DNA of 64,000 bases from Hyphomicrobium_A sp963759735 (GCA_963759735.1 CAVXAF010000009.1:124001-188000), one strand, 5' to 3'. Counted from the first letter of the stretch, positions 34,651 to 46,458 are shown. Notes: generated by a model not told the origin, from the sequence alone. Numbers and translations are program-made.

Positions 34651-37600
34651 TCACGACATGGCGATTTCTTTCTCGCGCAGCGCGCGCTCGATGGCGACGT
34701 GCAGATCGTTGATGACCGTCGAGCGATGTGCAAGCTGCAGCACGAACGCACGCACCTCGAACTCGAGCGCCGAGGCGCCAAAGCCGATAAAGAACACGCT
34801 CGGCGCGGGGGCGTCGAGAACCTGCGGCGTCGCCTTCACGGCTTCGAGGACCGTCATCTGAGCGCGCAGCGTGTCGGTACCGTAGGCGATGCCGATCTTG
34901 AGCGTCACGCGGGTAATGCTGTCGGTCAGCGTCCAGTTGATGACCTTGTCGGTGATCAGCGACTTGTTCGGGATGATGATCTCCCGGTTTTCGCCGTCGG
35001 TCATGCTGGTGGCGCGGATGTGAATGCGCGACACGGTGCCGGTGAGGTTGCCGATCGTCACTGTGTCGCCGACACGCACTGGCCTTTCGAAAAGGATGAT
35101 CAGGCCGGAGATGAAGTTGGCGACTATCTCCTGCAGTCCGAAGCCGACACCGACGCCCAGCGCGGCAACGATCCACTGCACCTGGCTCCAATCAAAGCCG
35201 ATGCTGCGAAAAGCGAAGATCAAACCGACAATGGCGATGAGGTAGCGGCTGACGGCGCTGATTGCATAGCGCGTGCCGGCCTCGACCCGCAGGCGGTGCA
35301 GGGCGGTAATTTCGAGCAGGCCAGGCAGGTTGCGTGCGGCGATGAAGGTTATGACGCCGATCGCCAGGGCGACCATGACATTCGAAACCGTGACCGGGAT
35401 GTTCCGCGTCGCGCCGTCGACCGCAACCGCCTGCTGCCACAGCTCGACGTCGAGCAGCGCCAATGAGGGCAGCGCTTCCCGCCAGAAGAAATACAGCGTC
35501 GTCGACAGCAGCAGGAATACTGCCAGCCGGACGAGCTTGCGCGTCTGCTCGCTAATCGAGGCGATGTCGACTTCGGGTTCTTCGACCAGCTTGGGCTGCA
35601 CTTCCCCGGTCGCCTCGCTGGCTTCTTGCTGGGCGAGAAGCGCGCGGGCTTTTTCGCGTCGTTCGTTGGCGCGTCTGATCTCGAGCCGCCGGCGCGCGAC
35701 AAGAACCTGCCGCATGGTGAGGCTGTAGACCAGAAATGCGCCGACCGTGATGGCGACCGAGAGGATCAGGCCGTCGCGTATTTGCGAAGCGCCGTCGTAG
35801 TAGCCCCACAACGCGAGGCCGGCGATGGCGAGCGGCACGAGGGAGATCACCGTGTGCCAGATCATGCGTGTGAACCACGCCGGATGGTTCGGTCCGATCC
35901 GATCAGCGAAGACGCCGCGGCGCGGGTCGGTGACGCGGGCGATGAATATCGAGACCGCAATCGCTCCGGCCAGAAAGGCGAAGCGACCGAGGCCGTCGCG
36001 TAGAATTCTGCGCGCTGGAGACGTTGATCATGCCGAGGATGAAGGCAATCGGCATGATTACGTATTTCAGCCACACGATATTCTGGAAGAGCACGGCGCG
36101 CGCCCGTTCGCTCCAGCCAAAGTGCACGGAGAACAGGCCGTTCTCGACGCAGATGAACTGCATCAGGCGCAGGAACGACAGCAGCGAAGCGACGGCGAGC
36201 AGTCCGGCCCCGACCCCGGTGGCAAAGTCAAGCGCCTGGGGCGGTTGCATCAGAAGCCAGCCGGCATAGCCGAACAACAGTGGCGTCTTGACCGCGAGCA
36301 ACGCCGAGATCAGCAACGCTTCGGGTGTGCGCATATAGTTGTCGGTTGAATAGCGGCCAACAGCGGCGGAGATCCTGGCTAGGCGCGCGAGAAGGCGTCG
36401 CGAGAACAGGACGAGTGCGCCGAACATGAGAAGCACGAGTCCGGACAGAAGCGGCCGGTCGATGGCACGGTCGAACAGGGTCTTTCCTGTTGCTGTCCAC
36501 GCCTCGATATCGAAAAGCCATCCGAAGCTGGTGCGGACTTGTTCGAACCAGCCAATGCCGACCGTCCCCGAACTCGGCAGCCACAGCAACCGGCTATTGA
36601 GCAGTGCCCTCAGTTGTGTGGTCTGGTTGAGAAGATCGCGCTCGGCGCCGTTCAGTTCGGCGAGCTGGCCGATACGCGTTACGAGCGCGTCGTGGAGCTG
36701 CACGTAGAGGTCACGGCGCGCAGCCACCAATTTTTCCAGCGCCGGTCGCACGTTTTCCGGAGCGGCCTTCCCATCGCGCTTGGCGTAGCCCTCCAACAGG
36801 CGATTGGTCATGCCGCCGGAATCCGCCAGAGCGCGCCGCGCCTCCTCAGCCTGCAGACGCCGCAAGCGCGCGTCCACGATTGCCTGGTCGCGGTCGGCGA
36901 TGCGACGTTGGAGCCTGGCGCTCTCGGGGAGCTGGTTCCGCATCGCCCGCAGCAGCTCGCTGAATTCGCCGCCGATGCTGCCGATCTCAAGGACCTGCTG
37001 TGCGGCGACCTTGCTGTCGCGAACGCGCGCGATGTCCGCCTTGGATTTCGGCCAGCTTCGACTTGCCCTCGTCGAGCAGCCGGGTTGCATCGGCTTCGCG
37101 CTGACGGATGATCTCGGTGTCCTTGACGTAGGCCTCGAGCAGCGGATGCTGAGCGGCCAGCCGCTGGGCTTCCCGATCGGCTTCGGCCTGCCGCTTCGCA
37201 GACTCGAGCCCCTTGAGCGCGGTGACGCGCGCCTCAATGATTGGGATGCGTTTGTTCAGCTTGTCGAGCTTGGCGGCGGCGAGATCGCGCCGCGCCGTCG
37301 CGGATGCCTGGCGGGCGGGAAGGCTGATCAGCTCCTGCTCGAGGAGATTGAGCTTGGCGGCCCGAGCCCGGCGCTCGGCCGACACCGTCGAGCGACGCGC
37401 ATCGGCGACCACCGGACTGGCCTCGGCGGACTGGGCGGCGTCGGGATTTTCCAACGCATCGATGGCCTGCTTTTCGACCGACTGCTCCTCACGCGCGGAC
37501 GTGGCGCGCGTACCCATCTCGCGCAAGCGGCGTTTCGAGCTGGTCGAGATCAGTCTTGATGGTCGCCGCCGCAGCGTTAGCCGCGTCGAAGGCTTGCTGC

Positions 37601-38106
37601 GCTTCGGCCAGCGGCAGCTGGTCGACCTTTTTGGTGAACTCAGCTTCGCCTGCTTCCTTGTGCAAGGCCTCAAGCTGCTGCTTGGCTTCGGCAACCCGTT
37701 CGGGCGAACGCTGGGCGGATTCCTGGAAGCGGACCGCCGCGGCGGCGCTTGCCGAGGATGCCTCTAGATGCCCGAGGGCGTTGCGCAACAGAGCAAGGGC
37801 TTGATCGCGGATAGCGGGGGCGACATCCGTTCGCGCCTCGAGTTCCTGGATTCGCGCTTTGGTCCGTTCGATCGCGCGCTCGGCACTTGCCGTCGCTTCG
37901 GACTCTTCGCTCGTTGCAGCCGGTGTCGCGGCTGTCGGAGCCGGAGCAGCTTGCTGCGGCGGAGCCGCAGGTTGCGTCGCCTTGGCTGCGGGGGCGACGG
38001 CTTTGGGCGCCGTTGGCGGCGCCTGGGCATGGACCAAGGCCGGCATCGCCAACAGCGCGAAGAGGAACGCGGCGCGTCCCAGTACCATTCGAGAGGATAT
38101 CATCAT
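34651..38106 (-). CDS. Large MscS-family mechanosensitive channel (DUF3772/MscK-like), three frameshifts
   Basis: A membrane channel of about 1,150 residues. The N-terminus MVLGRAAFLFALLAMPALVH with cleavage after HAQA is a signal peptide. A long periplasmic coiled-coil region follows (many EARxxAL, AEAQQ and DLAAAKLDKLNKR-type repeats), then about ten membrane segments and a C-terminal MscS domain (ALGVGVGFGLQEIVANFISG, LFERPVRVGDTVTIGNLTGT, IIIPNKSLITDKVINWTLTD). The frame breaks near 37,522 (between QLETPL and REMGTR), near 37,042 (between KLAEI and KADIARV) and near 36,018 (between GMINV and RRILRDGLG). Each break keeps homology on both sides. Such channels release solutes on osmotic downshift. 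The intact C-terminal piece starts at 35865. Confidence 0.87.
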
Positions 38107-38363
38107 GGAGCCGGAGTAGCCGCACCGAAGGTGGCAATTAAGGCGCGCCGCCTTGAGGGGTCGGCGGGCACCGGTTTAAGGGCCTAGGTTTTTCGACTTT
38201 CAGGCTTTTATGCGGCATCCGCGGTGCTTCACTCTTGTTGAAGCAGTGCGGCCTCGACACCGGCGGGTTTACCCACACCCATTAACGATCACCTTGGAAT
38301 CCTGCGGCGTGGAAGTAGTCGCGGGCTGTTGCGCAATACAAGCGCCTGCTGGATACAGCCAGC

Positions 38364-40840
38364 ATGAAGTTTGCCGCACCGCTGCCCATCGACGCCGTCC
38401 TGGATGATCTGCGTGCCGCCCTTGGCGCTTCCTCGTCGGCCGTGCTGGTGGCGCCGCCGGGCGCCGGCAAGACGACACGCGTGCCGCTGGCGCTGATGGG
38501 CGAAAACTGGCTTCAGGATCGCAAGATCCTTGTGCTGGAGCCGCGCCGGATTGCCGCCCGCGCCGCCGCCGATCGCATGGCGCACACCCTCTCGGAGGCT
38601 GTGGGCGAGCGCATCGGACTGCGAGCGCGCATGGTTTCCAAGTCCGGCCCCAAAACGCGCATCGAGGTAATCACCGAGGGGGTATTCACCCGAATGATCC
38701 TCGACGATCCCGAACTCTCGGGAATCGGCGCGGTGCTGTTCGATGAATTCCACGAGCGCTCGCTGGATGCCGACCTGGGGCTCGCGCTGGCGCTCGACTG
38801 CCAGGCTAGCTTGCGCGACGACCTGCGCATCCTGCCAATGTCGGCGACGCTCGACGGCGCGCGCGTCGCGCGTCTGCTCGGCGATGCTCCCGTCATCGCC
38901 AGCGAAGGCCGCGCCTTCCCGGTAGACACCCGCTATCTCGGGCGTGACGCCAACGCGCGCATCGAGGACCAGATGGCCGACGCCGTCATGACCGCCTTGC
39001 GCGGCCAATCTGGATCGATCCTCGCCTTCCTACCCGGCCAGGGCGAAATCCGGCGCGTCGAGGAGCGGCTGCAGCAGCGCATCACCGATCCGGCCATCGT
39101 TCTCGCGCCGCTCTACGGCGCCATGGATATCAAGGCGCAGGATCTCGCCCTCTCGCCGGCACCGAGCGGCGTGCGCAAGGTGGTGCTCGCGACCTCGATT
39201 GCCGAGACATCAATCACCATCGAGGGCGTACGCGTGGTCATAGATAGCGGCCTCGCACGCGTGCCCCGCTTCGAGCCGGATGTCGGCGTAACGCGGCTCG
39301 AAACCGTGCGTGTCTCGCGCGCAGCCGCCGATCAGCGCCGCGGCCGAGCTGGTCGCACCGAGCCCGGTGTCTGCTTCCGGCTGTGGGACGAACCACAAAC
39401 GCAAAGTCTGCCGGCTTACCCCGAGCCGGAGATCAGATCGGCCGATCTTGCGGCCATGCTGCTCGACTGTGCCGAATGGGGAACCGCCGATCCCCGCGCA
39501 CTGTCGTGGATCGACCCGCCGTCAGTGGCGGCCATCGAGGCTGCGCGCCTGGAACTCAGGGAGTTGGAAGCGCTCGACGCGCAAGGGCACATCACGCCAC
39601 TCGGCCGCCGACTGAGATCGCTGCCGTTGCCACCGCGGCTTGCCCGCATGGTCATCGCCGCCGCCGGCCGTGGACACGCCCAGGAGGCTGCCGAAATCGC
39701 CGCCGTGCTGGTAGAGCGTGGCCTCGGAGGCAATGATCCCGACCTCGCTCATCGCCTCGATAGCTTTCGCCGCGACCGGGCACCCCGCGCCACCGAAATG
39801 CGCAAACTCGCGACGGGTTGGGCGCGCTCGGCGGGCGCTAATCAGCCGGTGGCTCCCGCCGGCGAGGCGCTGTCGGTCGCACGTCTCCTGGCTCTCGCGT
39901 TTCCCGAGCGTATTGGCAAGGCGCGCGGCGCACCGGGACAGTTCCTTCTGGCCAACGGCCGCGGCGCCAATGTCGATGCGGCGCATTCCTTGGCGCGATC
40001 TCACTTATCTGGTCGCGGCCGAGCTTTCGGGATCTGCGGCGTCGACGCGCATTCTCCTGGCGGCGGCGGCCGACGAAGCCGACGTCGATTGCGGCGGCCG
40101 GGTCGCGCATCCAGGCCAGCGATGAGATCGAATTCGATCGCGCGGCAGCGGCGCTGCGCTCGCGTCGCGTCCGCCGACTCGACGCCATCGTGCTCGCCAG
40201 TGACCCGCGCGCCGTAGTCCCGAACGAGGATGCAGCGCTGCTTCTCGCCGAAGGGATTGCCAAGCTCGGTGTGGCGCGCCTGCCGTGGAGCAAGGCGCAA
40301 GTCCAACTGCGCGACCGTGTCGGATTTTTGCGTGCGGCCGGAGATGCAGAGTGGCCCGACCTCACCGATACGGCGCTCGCCGATAATGCCACGCAGTGGC
40401 TGGCGCCGTTTCTCATCGGCAAGACGAAGCTGTCCGATATCGGCGCCGATGACCTCGGGGCCGCGCTCGATGCTCTGCTGCCCTGGAACTTGAAACGCCG
40501 TCTGGAGGAGGAGGCACCAACGCATTTCGAGGCGCCCACGGGCAATCGACACGCTATCGACTACGAGACGACCGGGGCTCCCGCTTTGCACATCCGCGTG
40601 CAGGAGCTGTTCGGGCTGACGCAACACCCATCGATTGCGCAAGGCAGGCTGCCCCTCACCTTGCATCTGCTTTCGCCGGCGCACCGCCCGATGCAGATCA
40701 CGCGCGACCTGCCGGGGTTCTGGAAGGGGTCGTGGGCGGCGGTCAAAGCCGACATGAAAGGTCGCTATCCGCGCCACCCCTGGCCGGACGATCCCGCCGC
40801 CGCGCCACCCACCGCGCGTGCCAAGCCACGCGGCACTTAA
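38364..40840 (+). CDS. hrpB: ATP-dependent helicase HrpB, two frameshifts
   Basis: A DEAH-type helicase of about 825 residues of the HrpB family, whose cellular role is poorly defined. It starts MKFAAPLPIDAVLDDLRAAL. The Walker A loop PPGAGKTTR is at about 31-39, then DEFHER (DEAH-type box), MSATLDG, SIAETSITIEGVRVVID and DQRRGRAGRTEPGVCFRLW. The frame breaks at about 40,000 (after DAAHSLARS; the next frame reads TYLVAAELSGSAASTRILLA) and at about 40,085 (to IAAAGSRIQASDEIEFD). The last part, with KLGVARLPWSKAQVQLRDRV and the end LPGFWKGSWAAVKADMKGRY, is the typical HrpB C-terminus. Two single-base errors are the simplest reading. Confidence 0.9.
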
Positions 40841-41485
40841 TCGTAGCACCGGCGGCTTGTTGAGCCGTGCCGGGCCGCTGACCCAGGGACTTCCGCGCAC
40901 GAAATATCGCCACGGCCGTTCGGCGTTGCGCGTGATGCCGATGCGCGCCGAACGCGCGATGCGCGGCGCTGTGGACCCGTCATCGGCGAGCCAGAGGGGA
41001 TTGCCCGCGCCGTAGACGGTGCCGTCGAGGCTGAGGTCGATGTCGAAAGCCTGCGTCAGGCGACCGGGTCCCTTCGCCAAGCGGTGAACGTCTTCGACAC
41101 CGCGCCGGCGACGCATCGTCTCGATGCCCGTCAGCGGTTCCACGGCACGGATCAGCACGCCAGCACCGATGCCAGCCGCCTCGCTTGAAATGTTGAGCAT
41201 CATGCTGATGCCGTAGGCGCGGTAGACGTAGACATGCCCGAGGGCGAGGAACAGCGAACTGTTGCGCGCCGTGTGTCCGCTGCGCGCGTGGCCGGCATCA
41301 TCACCGGGCGGGTAGGCTTCGGTTTCGACGATGCGCCCCGTCAGACGCTCGTTGCCGTCATCGCGCACCAGCACCTTGCCGATGAGAAATCTTGCCAGCG
41401 CGATCGTCTCCAGCGGCAGTTCGCTGCCGACCAGCGGCCGCAGCTTCTGCGCCATTCCATCTGCGGTTTGCGTTCGTCGAGCCAT
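40837..41485 (-). CDS. DNA-3-methyladenine glycosylase (AAG/MPG type), frame unsettled at the 3' end
   Basis: A base-excision-repair glycosylase of about 215 residues that removes alkylated purines. The start MARRTQTADGMAQKLRPLVG is followed by LPLETIALARFLIGKVLVRD, GRIVETEAYPPGDDAGHARS, VYRAYGISMMLNISSEAAG, VLIRAVEP and RGSPWVSGPARLNK, the normal end of the family. As given, the frame then stays open far into the antisense of hrpB (to 40001). A one-base shift just after ARLNK gives the stop TAA at 40837-40839, so I take that as the end. It is convergent with hrpB. Confidence 0.85.
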
Positions 41486-41553
41486 GGCGCGGGACAATAG
41501 CGACCCGCCGCAAAGAAGAAACCCGGTTTGCGGCACGGCCTGCCCCGGGCTGG

Positions 41554-41859
41554 TTACAGCACATCCACCATCTGGCAGCGAATGATCAGCTCTTCCTGCA
41601 CGAATTTGCCGGTCAGTTCATGCTTCAGCGCCGTCCACCACTCGCGATCGAAGCTCCGCGTCATCACCTCCATGACTGCGATGTCTTCGGTCTGCGTCGC
41701 CCCGCCGCCGTGCCAGCGCCCTTCGGCGGGCGCCCGCAGGAAGCTCGTCACGCCGCCGAACTTCTGCGTGAGATGCTGTGCCAGGTCCTCGTAATACTCG
41801 GCGGGAAACTCCTCGCCGTTCTTGTTTCGCAAGGGGAGCAAAATTTCGACGAGATGCAT
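41554..41859 (-). CDS. Hypothetical protein, possible stress-responsive small protein
   Basis: A 101-residue soluble protein of unrecognised family. It starts MHLVEILLPLRNKNGEEFPA and continues with YYEDLAQHLTQKFGGVTSFL, APAEGRWHGGGATQTEDIAV and MEVMTRSFDREWWTALKHEL. The order of strand-helix-strand elements suggests a small ferredoxin-like (dimeric alpha-beta barrel) fold. It lies between the ligase and the glycosylase genes on the same strand; a repair role is not shown. Confidence 0.65.
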   Translation of the reverse strand: MHLVEILLPLRNKNGEEFPAEYYEDLAQHLTQKFGGVTSFLRAPAEGRWHGGGATQTEDIAVMEVMTRSFDREWWTALKHELTGKFVQEELIIRCQMVDVL

Positions 41860-41919
41860 GGGGGGAGCCTTGTGTAGCGCACTGGCGATCTTGTCACGGA
41901 AGCGGCTCTGCGGCGATCC

Positions 41920-42934
41920 CTACTTGGTCGTCTTTCGTGGTGCTTCGAGCTGCTCCATCGTGCACTGGCGCGGCGCCTTATCGGGTCGCCAGCGCAGGAG
42001 CTTGGTGCCGTGCCGGAAGCGGCCGTCGGTGACGTGGTCGTAACGCACCTCGACGACGAGCTTGGGCTTCAGCGGTTGCCACTGCGCCGACCGCTCCGTC
42101 GACCAGCGACTTGGTCCGCCAGGCGCATCGCCGGTGAAACCCGGGGGCGCGATGAGCTTTTCCAGCAGCTCGGTCAACCCCGGCTTGTCCTTTGCGGCAG
42201 ATCGCTGACGTAAACCCCACGTGGTGCAGCAAGCCGTCATCGTCATAGAGGCCGAGCAACAGCGAACCGACGAGCTTGCTGCCGAACTCATAGCGAAATC
42301 CGCCGACCACGCAGTCGGCCGTACGCAGCCGCTTCACCTTGAGCATGGCGCGCTCGCCCGGCTCGTACGGCAGGTCGAGCCGCTTAGCGACGACGCCGTC
42401 GGTCTGCACCTGCGCGCCCTTGAGCCAGCGCTCCGCTTTCTTGATATCGCGAGTCTGCGGGGTGAGCATGAACGCCGCCGTCTCGCCAGTGCGCGCAACC
42501 AGCTCCTCCAGCGCCTCGCGACGCTGCTCGAACGCGACGTCGATGAGCGAGCGGCCTCGCGCGCCTATGAGACAATCGAAGGCAACGAAGGTGGCCGGCT
42601 GTTCGATGCTCAGCTTGGTGACGCGCGACTGCGCCGGATGCAGCCGCATCTGCAGTGCATCGAAGCTGAAGGTGCCGTCGACGGCGATCAGCAGCTCGCC
42701 ATCCAGGACCAGCTTCTTGGCGGGCAGCGCACCTATGGCGCGCACGGCATCGGGAAAGAAGCGGTTGAGCGATTTGCCCGACTTGGCCTTCAACTCGACC
42801 TCGCTCCCGTCGCGAAAGACAAGGCAGCGAAAACCGTCCCACTTCGGCTCGAACTGCCAGCCACTCGCACGGGGCAGCGCCTCGACGAGCTTGGCCTCCA
42901 TCGGCTCCAGATCGGTCGGGACTGGCAAGCGCAC
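41920..42934 (-). CDS. ATP-dependent DNA ligase (stand-alone), one frameshift
   Basis: An ATP-dependent DNA ligase of about 338 residues. The start is a GTG at 42934 (VRLPVPTDLEPMEAKLVEAL). Motif I, with the adenylated lysine, is EPKWDGFR (Lys31); LVLDGELLI, FDALQMRL, TDGVVAKRLDLPYEPGERAM and LKVKRLRTADCVVGG are the later nucleotidyltransferase motifs. Near 42,203 the frame shifts: up to HHVGFTSAI reads in one frame and SAAKDKPGLTELLEKLIAPP reads in the other, ending GTKLLRWRPDKAPRQCTMEQ and a lysine-rich end at 41920. It begins nine bases after the LigD-type gene and likely supplies the ligase step for it. Confidence 0.9.
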
Positions 42935-42943
42935 GTGGCGTCC

Positions 42944-44636
42944 TCAGGCAGCGCGCGGGCGCACCAGGCGCTCGATCGCCTTATGCAACGTCCGCTCGCC
43001 GGCGCGGTAATCTTCCCATGCCTTGCTTTTGGCGAGCAGGCGCTGATGCGGACCGGATATTGAACCGCGCCGGATCGAGCCCCGCCCGCACCTGCGACCA
43101 GTTGAGCGGCATCGACACCGGGGCACCGGGCCGGGCACGCGGTGATAGCGGGGCGACCGCCGTCGCCATGCGGTCGTTGCGCAGATAATCGAGAAAGATG
43201 CGCCCATCGCGCAGCTTCTTGGTCATCTTGATGAGGTAGCGGTCGGGGCTATCCTCGGCCATCTGCGCACACACGGTTTGCGCGAAGGTCTTGGCCTCCT
43301 CCCAGCCGAGGCCGCTCGCCTTGACGGCCTTCAACGGCGTAACGACGTGCAAGCCTTTGCCGCCGGTGGTCTTGCAGAAAGCAACAAGCCCCAGCTCCTC
43401 CACACGCGCGCGCAACTCCTTGGCCGCCTCGACCACCGTATCGAAACCGACATCGGGGGCAGGGTCGAGATCGAACACGAGACGCCCGGGCACGTCCGGC
43501 TGAAACGGCACGTTGTTCCACGGATGGAACTCGATCGCCGCCACCTGCGCCATGGCGATGAGGCCATCCGGGCGATCGATCTCGATGTACGGTTCACGAT
43601 CCCCGGAGACGGTGACCAGATCGATAGCTTCGGACATGCCGCGCATTGCGTGGCGCTGAAAAAAGCGCTCACCGTCGATGCCATCGGGGGCACGAATGAC
43701 GGAGCACGGGCATCCCTCGATGTGGTCGAGCATGAAATCGCTTACCTCAGCGAGGTAGCGGGCCAGTTCGATTTTGGTGACCGGCGGCTCGCCCTCGTGC
43801 GCCGGCCACAGTGCCTTGTCGGGCTTGGAAATAGTGACGTTGAGCACCGCGTCGGGTCGTCCTTCCTCGGCGCTCGCTTTCTTTCGCGCCGGCTTCTTGC
43901 GCACCATTTTCGTGCGCGCGGTCTTCCTGCTCACCGGCTGGCGCTTTCCTACGGGCGGTGGGTCGGCTGCGTCGCCCCGGTTGGAATGCCAGATGGCGTC
44001 GGGTTTAAGAGCACGCTTTCCGCCGGACATGAACGGCGACGGCGCTTTCCCCTTGCCGCCCGCGATCTGCTGCATGGTGCGGCCCGATGCAACCGACTTG
44101 TCCTTGGCGAGCGCCGCGTCACCATCGCTGTCGGCCCATTCATCCTTGTGCTTGATCAGCAGCCAGTTGTCGCGCTTACCGCTGCCGTAGCGATCGCCCT
44201 TCATGCGCACCAGAACATAGCTGCCCTTGAGCTTGCTGCCGGCAAGCACGAACTTCAGCTCGCCCTTGCGCAACGCCGCGTCGATGTTCTCATCGCCTTC
44301 GGGAAGCCAATAGCCGCGGTCCCATAGCATCACGGTCCCGCCACCGTACTCGCCCTTGGGGATGTTGCCTTCGAAGTCGCCGTAGTCGAGTGGGTGGTCC
44401 TCGACCTCGACCGCCAGCCGCTTGTCCTTGGGATTGAGAGACGGTCCCTTGGTCACCGCCCAGGACTTGAAAACGCCATCGTGCTCGAGCCGGAGGTCGT
44501 AGTGGAGGCGGGTCGCCGCGTGCTTCTGGATGACGAAGCGCGGATATTCGGCGGTGCGCACTTTGGCGCTACCGCTCGGCTCGCGGGTTTTCTCGAAATC
44601 GCGCTTTTCACGGTACTTGGCGAGGCTGCTCGGCAT
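42944..44636 (-). CDS. LigD-type DNA repair protein with phosphoesterase and polymerase domains, one frameshift
   Basis: A bacterial end-joining protein of about 564 residues. The N-terminal 3'-phosphoesterase domain covers about residues 1-170 (FVIQKHAATRLHYDLRLEHD, GNIPKGEYGGGTVMLWDRG). A basic linker follows (about 210-270), then an archaeo-eukaryotic-primase-type polymerase domain (ISKPDKALWPA, FHPWNNVPFQPDVPGRLVFD, CKTTGGKGLHVVTPL, IFLDYLRNDRMATAVAPLSP). The ligase domain common in LigD is absent; it is encoded separately, nine bases downstream. Near 43,057, after DPARFNI, the frame shifts to HQRLLAKSKAWEDYRAGERT and ends at 42944. The unshifted frame would end at 42981 with an unrelated tail. 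No Ku gene is in the window. Confidence 0.9.
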
Positions 44637-44665
44637 GACGGCACTGTCGCTGTTCGCGCTTAAAA

Positions 44666-45223
44666 CTACCTCACGGCCTCGATGTCAGCGCGCATATTAC
44701 GCGGTACGGTGAAATCTTTTGCACCCCCGCGTGCCGCGTTGACGCCGCGCGGGAATCCGCTGCGTTGGCGGAAGTCGCGCGGCTCGCCGCTCCGTCGGCG
44801 CTCTGCCGCGACGGCGGTCGCGGCGATCAGATCGAGGACGGTGACGCCGACGACCGTCGCCAGCGCCAGCTTGGCGTTGGTGCGCTGCCGAGTGGTAGGC
44901 GCATCCAGTGCCGTGCCGAGCAGCAAAATGTCCATCACGTCCCCGCCCACACGGCTCCACAACCCGGTCTGACGATCCGCCGACAAGATCAGCATGCCGG
45001 CGGCGGCCTCGCGGATTCCGAATAGACGCACGAGCCGTGACTTGCCCTCCAGGCCAAGCGCATCGGCGATGCGCCGCCCGCCAAAAAGCTCGGCGGCTCC
45101 CAACGCCAGACTGAACCAGCCGAGCCCCTTGCCCAGTCTCTCGGCGGCGGAGAGCGGGCTTGGCCCCTTGGCGATTACCTCAGGATCGTTCTCGGCACGC
45201 AGATATCTGATGATGGCGCTCAT
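44666..45223 (-). CDS. Hypothetical membrane protein
   Basis: A 185-residue protein with about three membrane segments: roughly residues 30-50 (GKGLGWFSLALGAAELFGGR), 65-85 (LFGIREAAAGMLILSADR) and 118-138 (LALATVVGVTVLDLIAATAVA), then a basic, arginine-rich tail. The ATG at 45223 follows AGGAG; an upstream frame to 45310 overlaps the alcohol dehydrogenase gene. It lies 16 bases after that dehydrogenase gene on the same strand, so the two are probably co-transcribed. The family is unrecognised. Confidence 0.72.
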   Translation of the reverse strand: MSAIIRYLRAENDPEVIAKGPSPLSAAERLGKGLGWFSLALGAAELFGGRRIADALGLEGKSRLVRLFGIREAAAGMLILSADRQTGLWSRVGGDVMDILLLGTALDAPTTRQRTNAKLALATVVGVTVLDLIAATAVAAERRRSGEPRDFRQRSGFPRGVNAARGGAKDFTVPRNMRADIEAVR

Positions 45224-45239
45224 GCGGGGCTCCTGCGGC

Positions 45240-46415
45240 TTAGGGCTTAAGGACGACCTTGATGCAGCTGTCCCGCTTGTCGCGGAACACGCGGTACATC
45301 TCTGGGCCATCCGCTAGTGGCGCTGTGTGCGTGATAACGAAAGAAGGGTCGATTTGCCCTTCCTCGATGCGCTTCAGCAGATCATCGGTCCACCGGTTGA
45401 CGTGCGTTTGGCCCATACGGAACGTCAGTCCCTTGTTCATGGCGATGCCCATGGGGAACTTGTCGACCAGTCCCGCATAGACGCCGGGGACAGATATGAC
45501 GCCGGCCGGGCGGCAGACGTAAATCATCTCCCGCAGCACGTGCGGGCGGTCGGTTTCCAGCATCATCATCTGCTTGGCGCGATCGTAGATGGTGTCGGGC
45601 TGAGCGAGAGAAACATGCGCTTCGAGGCCGGTGGCGTCGATGCACTTATCCGGCCCTTTGTTTTCGGTGAGATCGTTCAAGCGATCGACGACGCTGTCGG
45701 TCTCGAAATTGATGGTCGTCGCCCCACCCGCCGCGGCCATGCTGAGGCGTTCGGGCAAGCGGTCGATGCCCACGACCTGCTTGGCGCCGAGCAGTACGGC
45801 GCTGCGTATGGCCATTTGGCCGACCGGCCCGCAACCCCACACCGCCACTGTGTCCGTTGGCTGGATGTCGCAAGCGACGGCTGCCTGCCACCCCGTCGGC
45901 AGAATGTCGCCGAGGAACAGCACCTGCTCGTCGGAAAGACTGTCGGGCACCTTGACGTGCGTCTTGTCGGCAAATGGCACGCGCAAATATTCTGCCTGGC
46001 CACCTGGATACCCGCCCGTGAGATGCGTGTATCCAAACAGCCCCGCCGTGCCATGACCAAACACCTTGTCCGCGAGATCGCGTTTGCGGTTCGTCCTCTC
46101 GCACACCGAATAGTTGCCGCGCTCGCACTGCTCGCACTCGCCGCACCAGATCGTAAACGGGACAACGACGCGGTCGCCCTTTTTCAGATGGCCATTGACG
46201 CCTTTGCCGACCTCGACCACCTCCCCCATCATTTCGTGACCCATGATGTCGCCGGGCAGCATGGCCGGAATGAAGTTGTGGAACAGGTGCAGGTCCGAGC
46301 CGCAGATGGCGCAGCTCGTGACTTTGATGATGGCGTCGCGGTCGTCCTCGATCTCGGGATCGGACACGGTGTCATAGCGAATGTCTTCCTTGCCGTGCCA
46401 GACAAGTGCTTTCAT
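45240..46415 (-). CDS. Zinc-dependent alcohol dehydrogenase (MDR family)
   Basis: A 391-residue zinc-containing medium-chain dehydrogenase, closest in layout to glutathione-independent formaldehyde dehydrogenase-like proteins. Catalytic-zinc ligands are in TSCAICGSDLHLFHN (Cys35 or Cys38) and GHEMMG (His60-Glu61). Four structural-zinc cysteines lie at 91, 94, 97 and 105 (CGECEQCERGNYSVC). The NAD(P) loop VWGCGPVGQMA follows near residue 193. The ATG at 46415 is preceded by GGAG. The substrate is not settled by sequence. A small membrane-protein gene follows in the same direction. Confidence 0.92.
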   Translation of the reverse strand: MKALVWHGKEDIRYDTVSDPEIEDDRDAIIKVTSCAICGSDLHLFHNFIPAMLPGDIMGHEMMGEVVEVGKGVNGHLKKGDRVVVPFTIWCGECEQCERGNYSVCERTNRKRDLADKVFGHGTAGLFGYTHLTGGYPGGQAEYLRVPFADKTHVKVPDSLSDEQVLFLGDILPTGWQAAVACDIQPTDTVAVWGCGPVGQMAIRSAVLLGAKQVVGIDRLPERLSMAAAGGATTINFETDSVVDRLNDLTENKGPDKCIDATGLEAHVSLAQPDTIYDRAKQMMMLETDRPHVLREMIYVCRPAGVISVPGVYAGLVDKFPMGIAMNKGLTFRMGQTHVNRWTDDLLKRIEEGQIDPSFVITHTAPLADGPEMYRVFRDKRDSCIKVVLKP

Positions 46416-46458
46416 GGGTGAACTCCGAGATGTCTACGATCAGTGTGGCGGCGAACCA

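Noticed and set aside
40001..41536. A 511-residue minus-strand frame joining the glycosylase to the antisense of hrpB
   Set aside because: Only the first ~215 residues resemble a glycosylase, ending at ARLNK. The rest is the reverse complement of hrpB, open because of high GC, and a one-base shift gives a stop at the normal family end.
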